Assembly (NCBI RefSeq): GCF_016522065.1
Contig: NZ_JAEHFV010000001.1
Span: forward strand, 682,001-746,000
DNA: 64,000 bases
Source of the DNA: Flavobacterium agrisoli
GTDB lineage: Bacteria > Bacteroidota > Bacteroidia > Flavobacteriales > Flavobacteriaceae
Direction: 5' to 3'
Below the pieces are notes generated by a model. That model did not search any database. It saw only the letters and a list, made by a program, of their open reading frames with translations, and was not told where the DNA came from. This document shows, piece after piece, positions 43,070 through 52,056 of the stretch. Both the position numbers and the translations under genes were made by a program. The stretch's first letter is position 1. Every line of letters begins with the position of its first letter.

Positions 43070-44470
43070 TTAAAAAGCATTTTTATCTCCTTTTAAAGTA
43101 ATTACTACTGTTAAGATGCAAATTTTCAAATCTTTGATTAAACTCCATCGTTGCACATATTCAATATCGGTGGTTACCCGGCGTTTCATATCGACCACTC
43201 TTTTCGTTTCGCCTCTTAAACCCGAAACTTGAGCCAACCCTGTAATACCGGGTTTTACGAAATGGCGCACCATAAAATTGTTGATATGCCCATTATAATC
43301 TGAAGTATGTTTAATCATATGAGGTCGAGGTCCAACCACACTCATTTTACCCATTAACACGTTAAAAAACTGTGGCATTTCATCTAAACTGGTTCTTCGA
43401 ATGAATTTACCAATTGGCGTAATACGCGAATCGCCTCTTTTGGCCTGTTCGGTTTCATCGCCCATATCAGTATACATACTTCTAAACTTGTAGCACCAAA
43501 AGGGTTCGTTTTTTTTACCTGTTCGCAATTGTTTAAACAAAACCGGTCCTTTACTTTGTTTTTTAATGATAAATGCCAACAAAGGATAAAGCCATGATAA
43601 GATAAAAACGATTACTAATGAGCTAAATGCCAAGTCGAAAACACGCTTTGCCAATCGATTATACGCGTTTTGCAAAGGCTCATAACGTGGTTTTATTACG
43701 TGAAAATTATTTAAGTGTGTTGAATTGAAATGTTTTTTAGAAATTGACGAAAAATCGGGTACAAATTTCAAGCGCATACAATGTTTATCACCTAATTCAA
43801 AGAAATAATTCAAATCGTTAATAAAATCGGGTTTCGCTACAATATACAATTCATTAATTCCACTTTCGGAAGCTTTATGGATAGCTTCTGAAAGTGCTTC
43901 TGTGAACTTTTCGATGCTACCAATCTCTACATTTTCATTTTCATTGACAATTCCAACAAAGTCGATAAAGTATGAGTTCGATTCTAAATGAGCTGCCAAT
44001 TCAATGCTCGTTTTGTTAAATCCCCAAATTCCGACCGTAAAAGGCTTAAAAACCCAAAATTTGATTCGTGAAATAACTATCGTAAAAAGAATTCGAGAAA
44101 ATAAAAAATAACTAAACAAAAAACTTAGCTGAATTAAATTGGCTTTACTTCCGAAGAAATACAATACATTATCCTGAAAGACAAAAAGATAACTGTGCCA
44201 TAAAATGCGTTGTGTAAAAAAGGCACGCCAGCTATTTTGGAAAAAATAATCTAAATTAAAAAGAACGTCAATCTTATACAATTGAAAATAAGATACGGTA
44301 AATAACCAGCTCAAAATGGTGATCGGTATCATTTTATCAAATAACAAATCACTCAATCCTATTTTCTCTTCATTTGCAAATTCTAAGAACAACACTGTTC
44401 CAAGTACCATGGCCAACATATCAAGGATGGCGCAGGAAATAATAAACGAAAATTTATGTCTGTTTCGCAT
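43070..44470 (-). CDS. Polyprenyl glycosylphosphotransferase (initiating sugar transferase)
   Basis: A 466-residue enzyme that starts the repeat unit by moving a sugar-1-phosphate onto undecaprenyl phosphate in the inner membrane. The N-terminal part has about four helices and a CoA-binding-like region. The C-terminal catalytic domain (about 270-466) holds RVFDLAFSSLVIVFILSWLYP, FKQLRTGKKNEPFWCYKFRSM, RRTSLDEMPQFFNVLMGKMSVVGPRP and KPGITGLAQVSG. These are the hallmarks of WcaJ/WbaP-like enzymes. It overlaps the VanZ-like gene by 17 bp. The sugar is probably glucose or galactose by analogy, but this is not proven. Confidence 0.94.
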   Translation of the reverse strand: MRNRHKFSFIISCAILDMLAMVLGTVLFLEFANEEKIGLSDLLFDKMIPITILSWLFTVSYFQLYKIDVLFNLDYFFQNSWRAFFTQRILWHSYLFVFQDNVLYFFGSKANLIQLSFLFSYFLFSRILFTIVISRIKFWVFKPFTVGIWGFNKTSIELAAHLESNSYFIDFVGIVNENENVEIGSIEKFTEALSEAIHKASESGINELYIVAKPDFINDLNYFFELGDKHCMRLKFVPDFSSISKKHFNSTHLNNFHVIKPRYEPLQNAYNRLAKRVFDLAFSSLVIVFILSWLYPLLAFIIKKQSKGPVLFKQLRTGKKNEPFWCYKFRSMYTDMGDETEQAKRGDSRITPIGKFIRRTSLDEMPQFFNVLMGKMSVVGPRPHMIKHTSDYNGHINNFMVRHFVKPGITGLAQVSGLRGETKRVVDMKRRVTTDIEYVQRWSLIKDLKICILTVVITLKGDKNAF

Positions 44471-44897
44471 GTCTCAATTTTTTCAATAAATGGTACATTA
44501 GGGCACCTACTACACTACCTATGATTCCGTAAAAAACATCCGCTAAATCCGGACTTCTGCTTTGAATTAAAAACTGTCCTCCTTCGGCAAGGCAAACAAT
44601 TATCCCGGCAATGCCGATATTTTGAATAAAGTTGGGTTTTGTACTATGATGTCCATCTTTATCTGTTTTATACTCTGAGTTGATTTCTAATAAAAAACCC
44701 AAAGCCAAAAAAGGAACTGCTGTTCGCAAATTATAATAATGACTACTCCAATTTAAAAGCCATCGTGGCAAATAGTTTTCGTTAGAAAAATTGGGATCTG
44801 ATAGCCACGAAAAGTAAAAAACCAACGCTATTACAAAGAGCAATAAAAGTGTGATGAATTTTTGTGGCATTTTGATAATCGAATTAGTTGTTTGCAT
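44454..44897 (-). CDS. VanZ-like membrane protein
   Basis: A 147-residue membrane protein with four hydrophobic segments. The block LRTAVPFLALGFLLE and the end block AEGGQFLIQSRSPDLADVFYGIIGSVVGAL correspond to the VanZ family pattern E-x2-Q-x4-R-x3-D-x-DV-x3-G. VanZ proteins give slight teicoplanin resistance in Gram-positives, but their general role is unknown. It is placed between wzc and the sugar transferase and overlaps the latter, so a role in lipid-carrier or exopolysaccharide handling is likely. I start at the ATG at 44897; the longer frame from 44957 overlaps wzc. Confidence 0.82.
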   Translation of the reverse strand: MQTTNSIIKMPQKFITLLLLFVIALVFYFSWLSDPNFSNENYLPRWLLNWSSHYYNLRTAVPFLALGFLLEINSEYKTDKDGHHSTKPNFIQNIGIAGIIVCLAEGGQFLIQSRSPDLADVFYGIIGSVVGALMYHLLKKLRHAKQT

Positions 44898-44932
44898 ATT
44901 TCGTTTTTTAAGTTTGTTAATAGTGCAAAAAA

Positions 44933-47263
44933 TTAACTCTGTTTCCGTTTGTACCAAGGCTTTTTTTCTTGAATTTCTTGGTATTTGTAACCATAGTTCA
45001 CACCATAGCCATAACCATAAGCCGTTTTCATATTGACGCCGTTAATTAAAATACCCACATTTTTCAATTGACCATTTTTAATGAAAGTATTGATGTTGGA
45101 TAAATTGCTTTTATCGGTATAATCAAATTTTACTACAAAAGCCGTAACATCCGCCAATGGACTAAAATTGAGCGTATCTGAAACGATTTGAACGGGCGCC
45201 GAATCTAATATTATAAAATCATATAGACTTCTGGCTTCTTCTATAAGAGTTTCAAAATTGGAATTACTAATTAATTGCGATGGATTAGGTGGTGTTTGAC
45301 CTGTGAATAAAATATCCAAGTTTTTAGAATACAAACTATCATTTTGAACAAAACCTTTCCAATCTTCATTTTTATTGGCCAAATAGTTGGTTAATCCTGC
45401 AGCTTTTTTATCGGTATTGAAATAATCGTTAAGCTGTGGATTTCGCAAATCGACTCCGATTAAAAGTACTTTTTTATTCAAATTACTAATTGTAATGGCC
45501 GTATGAAAAGCACAAAATGATTTTCCTTCGCCTTGAATACAAGAGGTAAAAAGTACCACATTTCCTTTCTTATCTTTATTTCGAGGAATTAAAAAGTACA
45601 GATTAGAAACCAATGCACGTGTTGCTTCGGCAATAATGGAATGAGAGGTTGCGGTATTGTCTAATTTTTCGCTAGAATTAATTTTAGGAATATGCCCCAA
45701 AATAGGTACATTCGAAACCACCTCGGTAATATCCTCGCCGTTATGCACTTTGGTATTTAAATAAAATCCGGCATATAAAATTCCGAAAGGAAATAAAAAC
45801 GCCAACATAAAAGCACCTAACATAAAGGATTTAGGTTGCGGAAAAATGGCCGCATCATAATTGGTTTCAGGTGAATTTAATGTTTTAATATTGGAGTCTA
45901 AAATAGCACCATTCAACACTGCTTCTTCTCTTTTTTGCAATAAGGTCGTATAGGTTTCTTCTTTCAAACTCAAATCACTATCAATATTCCCTAAAATTTT
46001 ATCATTGGTAGGAATACTTCGTACTTTGGCCTCGGCAATATTTTGCTCTTGCTTATAGGTACGGTTGGTTTGGTTTAAAAAAGATAAATACCCTTTTAGT
46101 GTATTTAAAATTTCTTGTCTTTGAATTTTAAGTTGCGACATTAAAGTGATATACGCTGGGTTATTAGTTTGCGCTCTTTCTAAGATAACTTGACCTTCCA
46201 TCAATTTTTCGTTATATCGTAATAACATTTGATTTACGGTTGGAATCTCTAAATTGTAATCGGTTCCTAAAGTTTGGGTGATACCCGATTTTTGAATGTC
46301 GTTAATAGCATAATTGGTCAATCGAATTTGTTTTTCGTTAAGCATGGCATTTTCCATCTTTTGACTTCTATCGGCCGTTTTTTCAACAATATAATTGTCC
46401 AAAGCACTAATATCATTTACTTGCAAGTATTTTTCTTTTACACTTTTAATAGAATCTTTCTCTTTTGAAAAATCTTTAATTCTACGGTTTAAAAAGGTAA
46501 CTGTGTTTTTAAAAACTTTTTGCTTGTTGGTTACAATATTATCATCTAACAGAAAAATAATTTCATTCAGAATTTTTCGAGACTGAATTGGATTGTTACT
46601 TACATGATTTAACTCGATCGTTCCTACCGACTCTTCATCTGACAAAACTTCTAATGATGATTTTAAATTTTTTAATGTTACCGCGGTAGGAGTTAGACTC
46701 ACTTTATAATCACTTTCATAATAGATATAAGGATTTTTACGTGCCTTTCCTGCCAATTTAATTGTAAAAGGAAGTCCTTTTAAACTTTCAGTACCTTCAT
46801 AACCTTTTATAGCAAATTCCTTTTGAGTCTTGTGATTGGTTACTAAAAATCCGTCCTTATTTATTTTAATATCAAAAGTAGCTTCTGGAAATTTATCGGC
46901 CGAAATCGTTGGCTCAATTACAAACGGAACTTGATAAAACGCTCCTTTATCCAACAAATACACTTTTTCAAAATAATTAATATTTAGATTAAGTTGATCG
47001 ACAACATCCAGTAAAAACTCATTAGAAGTAATCAGTCTAATTTCATTTTCAACTTTTTCTTCGTTTGATTTAATTTCATTGTTGATGGTAATTATTTTTG
47101 ATTTATCATCTTTCAATTTATCAATAAAAAGAACTGCCGTAGACTCATAAGTTGGTGGCGTAATTCTTATAAAAGCATAAGCTGCAGTAAGAAACACAAT
47201 GAAGCTAAGTAAAAACCAAGGCCAGTAATGAAAATACTTTAAAAATGTTTTTTTTAAATCCAT
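44933..47263 (-). CDS. wzc: Wzc-like polysaccharide co-polymerase and tyrosine autokinase
   Basis: A 776-residue inner membrane protein that controls chain length and export. It has a membrane helix near 10-30 and another near 488-510, with a periplasmic Wzz-type and coiled-coil region between. The cytoplasmic BY-kinase domain has Walker A SCIQGEGKS (574-582), Walker A' LLIGVDLRNP and Walker B FIILDSAP (683-690). The C-terminus has a tyrosine cluster (seven Y between 749 and 771, in AYGYGYGVNYGYKY), the autophosphorylation site of such kinases. No separate Wzb-type phosphatase gene is in the window. The start is the ATG at 47263; the frame continues upstream but without a conserved part. Confidence 0.95.
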   Translation of the reverse strand: MDLKKTFLKYFHYWPWFLLSFIVFLTAAYAFIRITPPTYESTAVLFIDKLKDDKSKIITINNEIKSNEEKVENEIRLITSNEFLLDVVDQLNLNINYFEKVYLLDKGAFYQVPFVIEPTISADKFPEATFDIKINKDGFLVTNHKTQKEFAIKGYEGTESLKGLPFTIKLAGKARKNPYIYYESDYKVSLTPTAVTLKNLKSSLEVLSDEESVGTIELNHVSNNPIQSRKILNEIIFLLDDNIVTNKQKVFKNTVTFLNRRIKDFSKEKDSIKSVKEKYLQVNDISALDNYIVEKTADRSQKMENAMLNEKQIRLTNYAINDIQKSGITQTLGTDYNLEIPTVNQMLLRYNEKLMEGQVILERAQTNNPAYITLMSQLKIQRQEILNTLKGYLSFLNQTNRTYKQEQNIAEAKVRSIPTNDKILGNIDSDLSLKEETYTTLLQKREEAVLNGAILDSNIKTLNSPETNYDAAIFPQPKSFMLGAFMLAFLFPFGILYAGFYLNTKVHNGEDITEVVSNVPILGHIPKINSSEKLDNTATSHSIIAEATRALVSNLYFLIPRNKDKKGNVVLFTSCIQGEGKSFCAFHTAITISNLNKKVLLIGVDLRNPQLNDYFNTDKKAAGLTNYLANKNEDWKGFVQNDSLYSKNLDILFTGQTPPNPSQLISNSNFETLIEEARSLYDFIILDSAPVQIVSDTLNFSPLADVTAFVVKFDYTDKSNLSNINTFIKNGQLKNVGILINGVNMKTAYGYGYGVNYGYKYQEIQEKKPWYKRKQS

Positions 47264-47342
47264 AATACATAAATTAATTTTAAACGATTTCTTTGGGTGT
47301 AATAATTTAGTCGATAAGCTCACAAAAGCGGCTCACTATCAT

Positions 47343-48116
47343 CTAATTTACATTTACTATTAAAACTATAAGTGTGGCAATAGTAGCTGTAATACCTAAC
47401 AATTGAAGGGGGTCTTTAATCAAACCACCACTATTGGCTTTGAGTTTATTTGGTGAAACCACCAACACATCATTTTGTCTGATTCGGAAATTTGGGTTGG
47501 AAATCCAGGAGGCAGTGGTAATATCAATATGGTACACCATTCTTTTTCCGTCGGCCTCTCGTATTAACTTAATATCTTGTCGAACAGCTGAATAGGTTAA
47601 ATCGCCCCCCATACCAATAGCATCCAACAAGCTAATGGATTCTTCTGTAAATGGTTTTACGCCTGGTGAATTAACCTCGCCTAGTATGGTAAATTTATTA
47701 TTAAGCACCCTAACTTGAACGGTTGGACTAACCAAATACCCTTCGTTTATTAATCGCCCTTTAATAAAGGTTTCTACATTAGCCGGTGTCATACCAACCA
47801 CTTTTACTTCGTTTAAAATAGGCATAATGATAGTACCTTGAGGTGAAACTAAGTAGCCCGATAATTTCATCATTTCAACCGAATTTTGATTATTTTCTAA
47901 TCCGTTATTGATGTTAAATGGAGCGGCAACTAATGGATTTAAATCGCCAACTTCTATTTTTAAAATATCGTTGGGTTGAATTTTAGTAGAGCCATAATTG
48001 ATGTTAGAATTTGAAAACTGATCTACATCTTGCAAATACAACATTTGCTTTTTGGTTGTACATGATTGTAGCAATAAAAAACACAATCCGATGGCATAAA
48101 GAAAAATTTTGTTCAT
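47343..48116 (-). CDS. wza: Wza-like outer membrane polysaccharide export lipoprotein
   Basis: A 257-residue lipoprotein with the lipobox cysteine at C19 (FLLLQSCTTKKQ). The polysaccharide-export domain includes IQPNDILKIEVGDLNP and the SLBB-type segment FTILGEVNSPGVKPFTEESISLLDAIGMGGDLTYSA. A hydrophobic C-terminal helix (LLGITATIATLIVLIVNV) is present as in many Bacteroidota Wza proteins, which are shorter than the E. coli form. It forms the outer membrane part of the exporter together with Wzc. The ATG at 48116 gives a normal signal peptide; the longer frame from 48167 does not. Confidence 0.93.
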   Translation of the reverse strand: MNKIFLYAIGLCFLLLQSCTTKKQMLYLQDVDQFSNSNINYGSTKIQPNDILKIEVGDLNPLVAAPFNINNGLENNQNSVEMMKLSGYLVSPQGTIIMPILNEVKVVGMTPANVETFIKGRLINEGYLVSPTVQVRVLNNKFTILGEVNSPGVKPFTEESISLLDAIGMGGDLTYSAVRQDIKLIREADGKRMVYHIDITTASWISNPNFRIRQNDVLVVSPNKLKANSGGLIKDPLQLLGITATIATLIVLIVNVN

Positions 48117-48245
48117 ATTAGTTGCGGTTTTGATTAGTATTACCTTTATATTAATCAATTCGATCAATTTTAAAAGTATTTATCCTATTTGGGTTTACTT
48201 ATTTTAAGGCTTATATTAGCATTAAACCAATTTGAGTTTATATTA

Positions 48246-48992
48246 TTAATGAGCCAAATACTGTTTTAAAGCGTATGTTTTTTTTAATAAAACGGTTTGC
48301 ATTGCGGTTAAACCATGATATTTGTAAATTTTATAATCCTCGTGGAGCACTTCAAAAGCACGTTTTACGCTGGTGCTCATTCCGCCCATTCTCATTTTGA
48401 CAATGTAAATATCGATGTAAGCCATTTTGATTTTGTATTTATAGAGGTAACGAAGTAAAAACTCGGTGTCCGAAGCAATTTTAAAATCAAGGTTATAAAA
48501 TCCATTTTGATCAATTACCGATTTTTTCAAATAAACCGTTGGATGTAACGGCAACCAACCTTTTTTGATTCGTTTGAGACTAAACCGACCTCCAATTCGG
48601 TTTCTAATCAGGCGTTCTTCTCTATCATTTGAAACATAAACCCCATTGCCATAAATGCCTTCTATATGGGTTTGCAATTTGAAGCGGTTTGCAATTTGCC
48701 TAACTACATTTTTATCATAAAACTCATCATCCGAATGCATTAAACCTATAACATCTCCTGTTGCCATTTGCAATCCTTTATTAATAGCATCGTACATTCC
48801 TTTATCTGGCTCCGAAATATATTTATCAATTCGGTCACCATAAGAGGCTATAATTTCTTTCGTTCCATCCGTAGAATTTCCATCTATTACAATGTATTCA
48901 ATATCATCGTAATTTTGTTCCAACACACTTTCTATAGCCTTGCCAATTGTTGCTTTTCGGTTATAACAAACCGTGATTATAGTAACTCTCAT
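48246..48992 (-). CDS. Glycosyltransferase family 2 (WcaE-like)
   Basis: A 248-residue GT-A enzyme with VIDGNSTDGTKEII (nucleotide-binding D) and MHSDDEFYD (metal-binding SDD). The SEPDKGMYDAINKGLQMATGDVIG segment is typical of WcaE/colanic-acid-type transferases. It has no membrane segment and should act in the cytoplasm on the lipid-linked repeat unit. It lies between uxs and wza, with a 412-bp gap before it, so it may start a transcription unit together with wza. Confidence 0.9.
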   Translation of the reverse strand: MRVTIITVCYNRKATIGKAIESVLEQNYDDIEYIVIDGNSTDGTKEIIASYGDRIDKYISEPDKGMYDAINKGLQMATGDVIGLMHSDDEFYDKNVVRQIANRFKLQTHIEGIYGNGVYVSNDREERLIRNRIGGRFSLKRIKKGWLPLHPTVYLKKSVIDQNGFYNLDFKIASDTEFLLRYLYKYKIKMAYIDIYIVKMRMGGMSTSVKRAFEVLHEDYKIYKYHGLTAMQTVLLKKTYALKQYLAH

Positions 48993-49404
48993 AGCAATAA
49001 TTTTTAAAAATTAAACATTTAGTTATGTGTAATTACCCTTAACAATTATATGTTAAAAGTAAAATAAAAGGATTTTAAAGAGTAAGTTTTTCGATGAAAT
49101 ACCGCAAAATTCGATTAAATCAACATCTTGATTTTCAATATTTTACAAGTGAAAAAATGTCCTGATGTAGGAAATTATATCACTTTTTTTGCCATGTATT
49201 TTTTTGTTTTTTAGTAAAAAAGTAGTGAGCAAAACTGTTTTGCAACTCTATTTGAATTTGCTGTAGCGTTTACAAAATGGATTGAGTCAATTTTGATGAA
49301 TTTTAACCGAATTGCGTTTTGAAATCGGTTTAAAAATGCGAGTGAAATTAAGTTTCCTCTAAAGAAAGTTCGATATAAAAGGTGTTATACACCAACTTCC
49401 TTTT
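48993..49404. other. 412-bp gap between uxs and the WcaE-like gene
   Basis: The longest non-coding stretch of the window. It is AT-rich, without an ORF that I would support and without a clear TAnnTTTG box on either strand. Its far end holds the nested hairpin at 49362-49402 behind uxs. It is probably the main control region of the downstream export genes. Confidence 0.55.
49362..49402 (-). terminator. Nested hairpin at the end of uxs
   Basis: On the minus strand GGTGT and ACACC form a tight inner hairpin followed by TTTTATAT. The flanking arms AAGGAAGTT and AACTTTCTT pair around it with a G-U wobble that would be a mismatch on the plus strand. The outer arm begins just before the end of the uxs stop codon region. 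Confidence 0.5.
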
Positions 49405-50382
49405 TTATACAAAAGCATAGCCGTTTAATTTGGATTTAGGTTGGTTTTTTAATAAATCATCAAAATAATTTATTGTACTCACCAAACCTTCTTTTAATTG
49501 TATATTAGGTTCCCATCCGTTTAAATGTTTTTTTGCCAAAGTAATATCGGGTTGTCTTTGCTTTGGATCGTCTTGCGGCAAATCGAGATGAATTATTTTG
49601 GATTTAGAACCAGTAAGTTCAATAATATTTTGTGCCAATTCAATCATCGTAAATTCATTCGGATTTCCCAAATTTACGGGTCCTAAAAAAGAAGGATCCG
49701 AATTCATCATTCTAACCATACCTTCTACCAAATCATCCACATATTGAAAAGAACGGGTTTGAGTTCCGTCTCCAAAAACCGTAATATCTTTATCTTGCAA
49801 GGCTTGCACAATAAAGTTAGAAACCACCCTACCATCTGCCGGATTCATATTAGGGCCATAGGTATTAAAAATTCGGATAATTTTTATGGCTACATTATTT
49901 TGATTGTGGTAATCCATAAACAAGGTTTCGGCACAACGTTTTCCTTCATCATAACAAGAACGAATACCAATTGGATTTACGTGTCCCCAATAATTTTCGG
50001 TTTGAGGATGCACTAATGGGTCTCCATAAACCTCACTCGTACTGGCTTGCAATACTTTTGCATTGACGCGTTTGGCTAAACCCAATACATTAATTGCTCC
50101 CATTACCGATGTTTTAATGGTTTTAATGGGATTGTACTGATAATGAACAGGAGAAGCTGGACAAGCCAAATTATAAATTTGACTAACCTCTGCAAAATAA
50201 GGCTCTGTGATATCATGACGTACTAATTCAAAATAAGGATTATCTATCAAATCGACAATATTTGATTTGGTTCCTGTGAAATAATTATCAAGACAAATTA
50301 CTTCGTTGCCTTCACTCAATAACCTTTTACATAAATGAGAACCTACAAAACCGGCTCCTCCTGTTACTAATATTCGTTTCAT
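49405..50382 (-). CDS. uxs: UDP-glucuronate decarboxylase (UDP-xylose synthase)
   Basis: A 325-residue extended short-chain dehydrogenase that turns UDP-glucuronate into UDP-xylose. The NAD-binding GGAGFVGS lies at 8-15 and the catalytic Y144-x3-K148 in RSCYDEGKR. Segments [26 protein letters not shown] and [21 protein letters not shown] are specific to UXS-type enzymes rather than to GalE or RmlB. Together with the Ugd encoded at 61500 it forms a full route from UDP-glucose to UDP-xylose, so xylose is probably in the polysaccharide. Confidence 0.94.
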   Translation of the reverse strand: MKRILVTGGAGFVGSHLCKRLLSEGNEVICLDNYFTGTKSNIVDLIDNPYFELVRHDITEPYFAEVSQIYNLACPASPVHYQYNPIKTIKTSVMGAINVLGLAKRVNAKVLQASTSEVYGDPLVHPQTENYWGHVNPIGIRSCYDEGKRCAETLFMDYHNQNNVAIKIIRIFNTYGPNMNPADGRVVSNFIVQALQDKDITVFGDGTQTRSFQYVDDLVEGMVRMMNSDPSFLGPVNLGNPNEFTMIELAQNIIELTGSKSKIIHLDLPQDDPKQRQPDITLAKKHLNGWEPNIQLKEGLVSTINYFDDLLKNQPKSKLNGYAFV

Positions 50383-50491
50383 ATTATCTTTTTGAGTAAA
50401 ATTTATAATGTATTAACTTTTCCATATACTGTTTCAAAAAACATTAAAATTTTAGGGCTGTTTTAGTATTTTAGATTGCGAATTTATCTCT

Positions 50492-51385
50492 TTATACATT
50501 TTCAATATCTATTTTGTAATTTGATTTAATAAATGCTTTTATTTTTTGAGGACTTTTGCCACAGGCTTTTTTTATTTCATAAATTTTAACATCTACTAAT
50601 GTACGATACCACCAACCTTGAAAGAAATCCCACAAAAAAAAACCTTTTCCTTTGAGAAAACCTAATTTGAATAAATAGCGATACATAAAATATAAAAAGG
50701 AACGTAAGAATAAAGGTGAGCGAGCATAGCGTAGCTTATTGCCTCTTTTTTTTATGGCTTCGGCACCCATGTTTTGTGTTGCTACTACTTTATTACTTAG
50801 ATTTAATTCAACATCCAATAAATCGATGGCTTCACGAATGGAATAACCGTTATGTTTCTCAATCCACCAGCCAAAATTATTGAGATTATAGTCTAAAAAC
50901 TGATGTTGGAATTCTATTGTTTGACCATCGCTGATAATGATATGCTCGTCCATCCAGCGCTGTTCACAGGATCCTTTACCATATTCAAAAATGCGTAGCA
51001 ATTTAAGGGGGTGCACCCAAGCACCAAAACAATACTGCTTACGATTTAGAATTATACCTGAAACTTGGGGAGCTAACTTCGGCAATTTGACTTTTACTTC
51101 TTCGATTAATTCGTGAGTAAAGTATTCATCGGCATCTAGGCGTACTACCCAACGGGTTGTAATCGGTAAATTTTGCAACCCCCAATTGAACTGTTTGGCA
51201 TAATTATTCTCCCATTTGTGTTGGAAAACTTTGGCCCCTAAATGCTCGGCTATTTCTACCGTAGTATCGGTAGAAAATGAATCGACTACAAAAATTTCTT
51301 TTGAAAACTCTAGCGCATTTTTAACGCAACGTTCGATATGTTTTTCTTCGTTATAGGTAAGAATTATAGTTGTAATATTCAGCAT
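50492..51385 (-). CDS. Glycosyltransferase family 2 (WaaE/KdtX-like)
   Basis: A 297-residue GT2 enzyme. TYNEEKHIERCVKNALEFSKEIFVVDSFSTD and VRLDADEYFT (DxD metal site) followed by LNRKQYCFGAWVH and EQRWMDEHI are typical of the WaaE/KdtX group, which in enterobacteria adds glucose or heptose-linked sugars to lipopolysaccharide core. No membrane segment is obvious, apart from a short hydrophobic patch near residue 230. It lies between the WcaF-like and uxs genes. The substrate is unknown. Confidence 0.9.
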   Translation of the reverse strand: MLNITTIILTYNEEKHIERCVKNALEFSKEIFVVDSFSTDTTVEIAEHLGAKVFQHKWENNYAKQFNWGLQNLPITTRWVVRLDADEYFTHELIEEVKVKLPKLAPQVSGIILNRKQYCFGAWVHPLKLLRIFEYGKGSCEQRWMDEHIIISDGQTIEFQHQFLDYNLNNFGWWIEKHNGYSIREAIDLLDVELNLSNKVVATQNMGAEAIKKRGNKLRYARSPLFLRSFLYFMYRYLFKLGFLKGKGFFLWDFFQGWWYRTLVDVKIYEIKKACGKSPQKIKAFIKSNYKIDIENV

Positions 51386-51488
51386 ATATATTGTATTTTA
51401 AACAGCAAATTAATTTTCGAGAAATGGATACTCAAATAAAATAACAATTTAAGTTAATGTAGATTTTTGTATATGTAAATAAAAAAAA

Positions 51489-52040
51489 TTAATCAATCTG
51501 TATTTTATTGTCTTTAAATAATATTTGTTTAGCTGGATTACCACCTATAATTAAATTTCTTTCTACGCTTTTGACAACTACTGATCTAGCTGCAACTACA
51601 ACATTATCTTCAATTTTAACACCTGGACCGATAAAGACATCAGCTGCAATCCAAACTTCACTCCCTATAAAAATTGGTTTCAAAATCAATGGAAAATTAT
51701 TTTTTGTATAATCATGGCTTGAAGCACATAAATATGTTTTTTGAGATATCACAGTATTATTTCCAATATTTATAAATCCTTGATTATAACAGTCAACTTT
51801 TGGACCTAAAGTAGAATTCTTTCCTAACTGTAAATTCCAAGGTGCCCAAATTTTGACAGAAGCATAAATATGAGATGACCAACAAATTTTTGCTCCAAAG
51901 CATTTTAACACGAAAATCCTCCATTTTTTAAATAAACGACTTGCAAAAGGTCTAAAAAAAAATATATATACTACATTCCAAAATAATCTTGATATTTTAT
52001 TTTTAAAACTAAAAGAATGATCATAGTTGGCTAAATCCAT
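51489..52040 (-). CDS. WcaF-like hexapeptide acetyltransferase
   Basis: A 183-residue left-handed beta-helix acyltransferase related to WcaF of colanic acid synthesis. It has the N-terminal helical region of that group, then hexapeptide turns (ASVKIWAPWNLQLGKNSTLGPKVDCYNQGFINIGNN) and the segment CASSHDYTKNNFPL, which holds the catalytic histidine candidate. It ends with GGNPAKQILF. It should O-acetylate a sugar of the repeat unit using acetyl-CoA. It is followed by the next gene in the same direction, with 16 bp to the upstream GT4 gene. Confidence 0.9.
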   Translation of the reverse strand: MDLANYDHSFSFKNKISRLFWNVVYIFFFRPFASRLFKKWRIFVLKCFGAKICWSSHIYASVKIWAPWNLQLGKNSTLGPKVDCYNQGFINIGNNTVISQKTYLCASSHDYTKNNFPLILKPIFIGSEVWIAADVFIGPGVKIEDNVVVAARSVVVKSVERNLIIGGNPAKQILFKDNKIQID

Positions 52041-52056
52041 TTGACTATAGTTTTTT

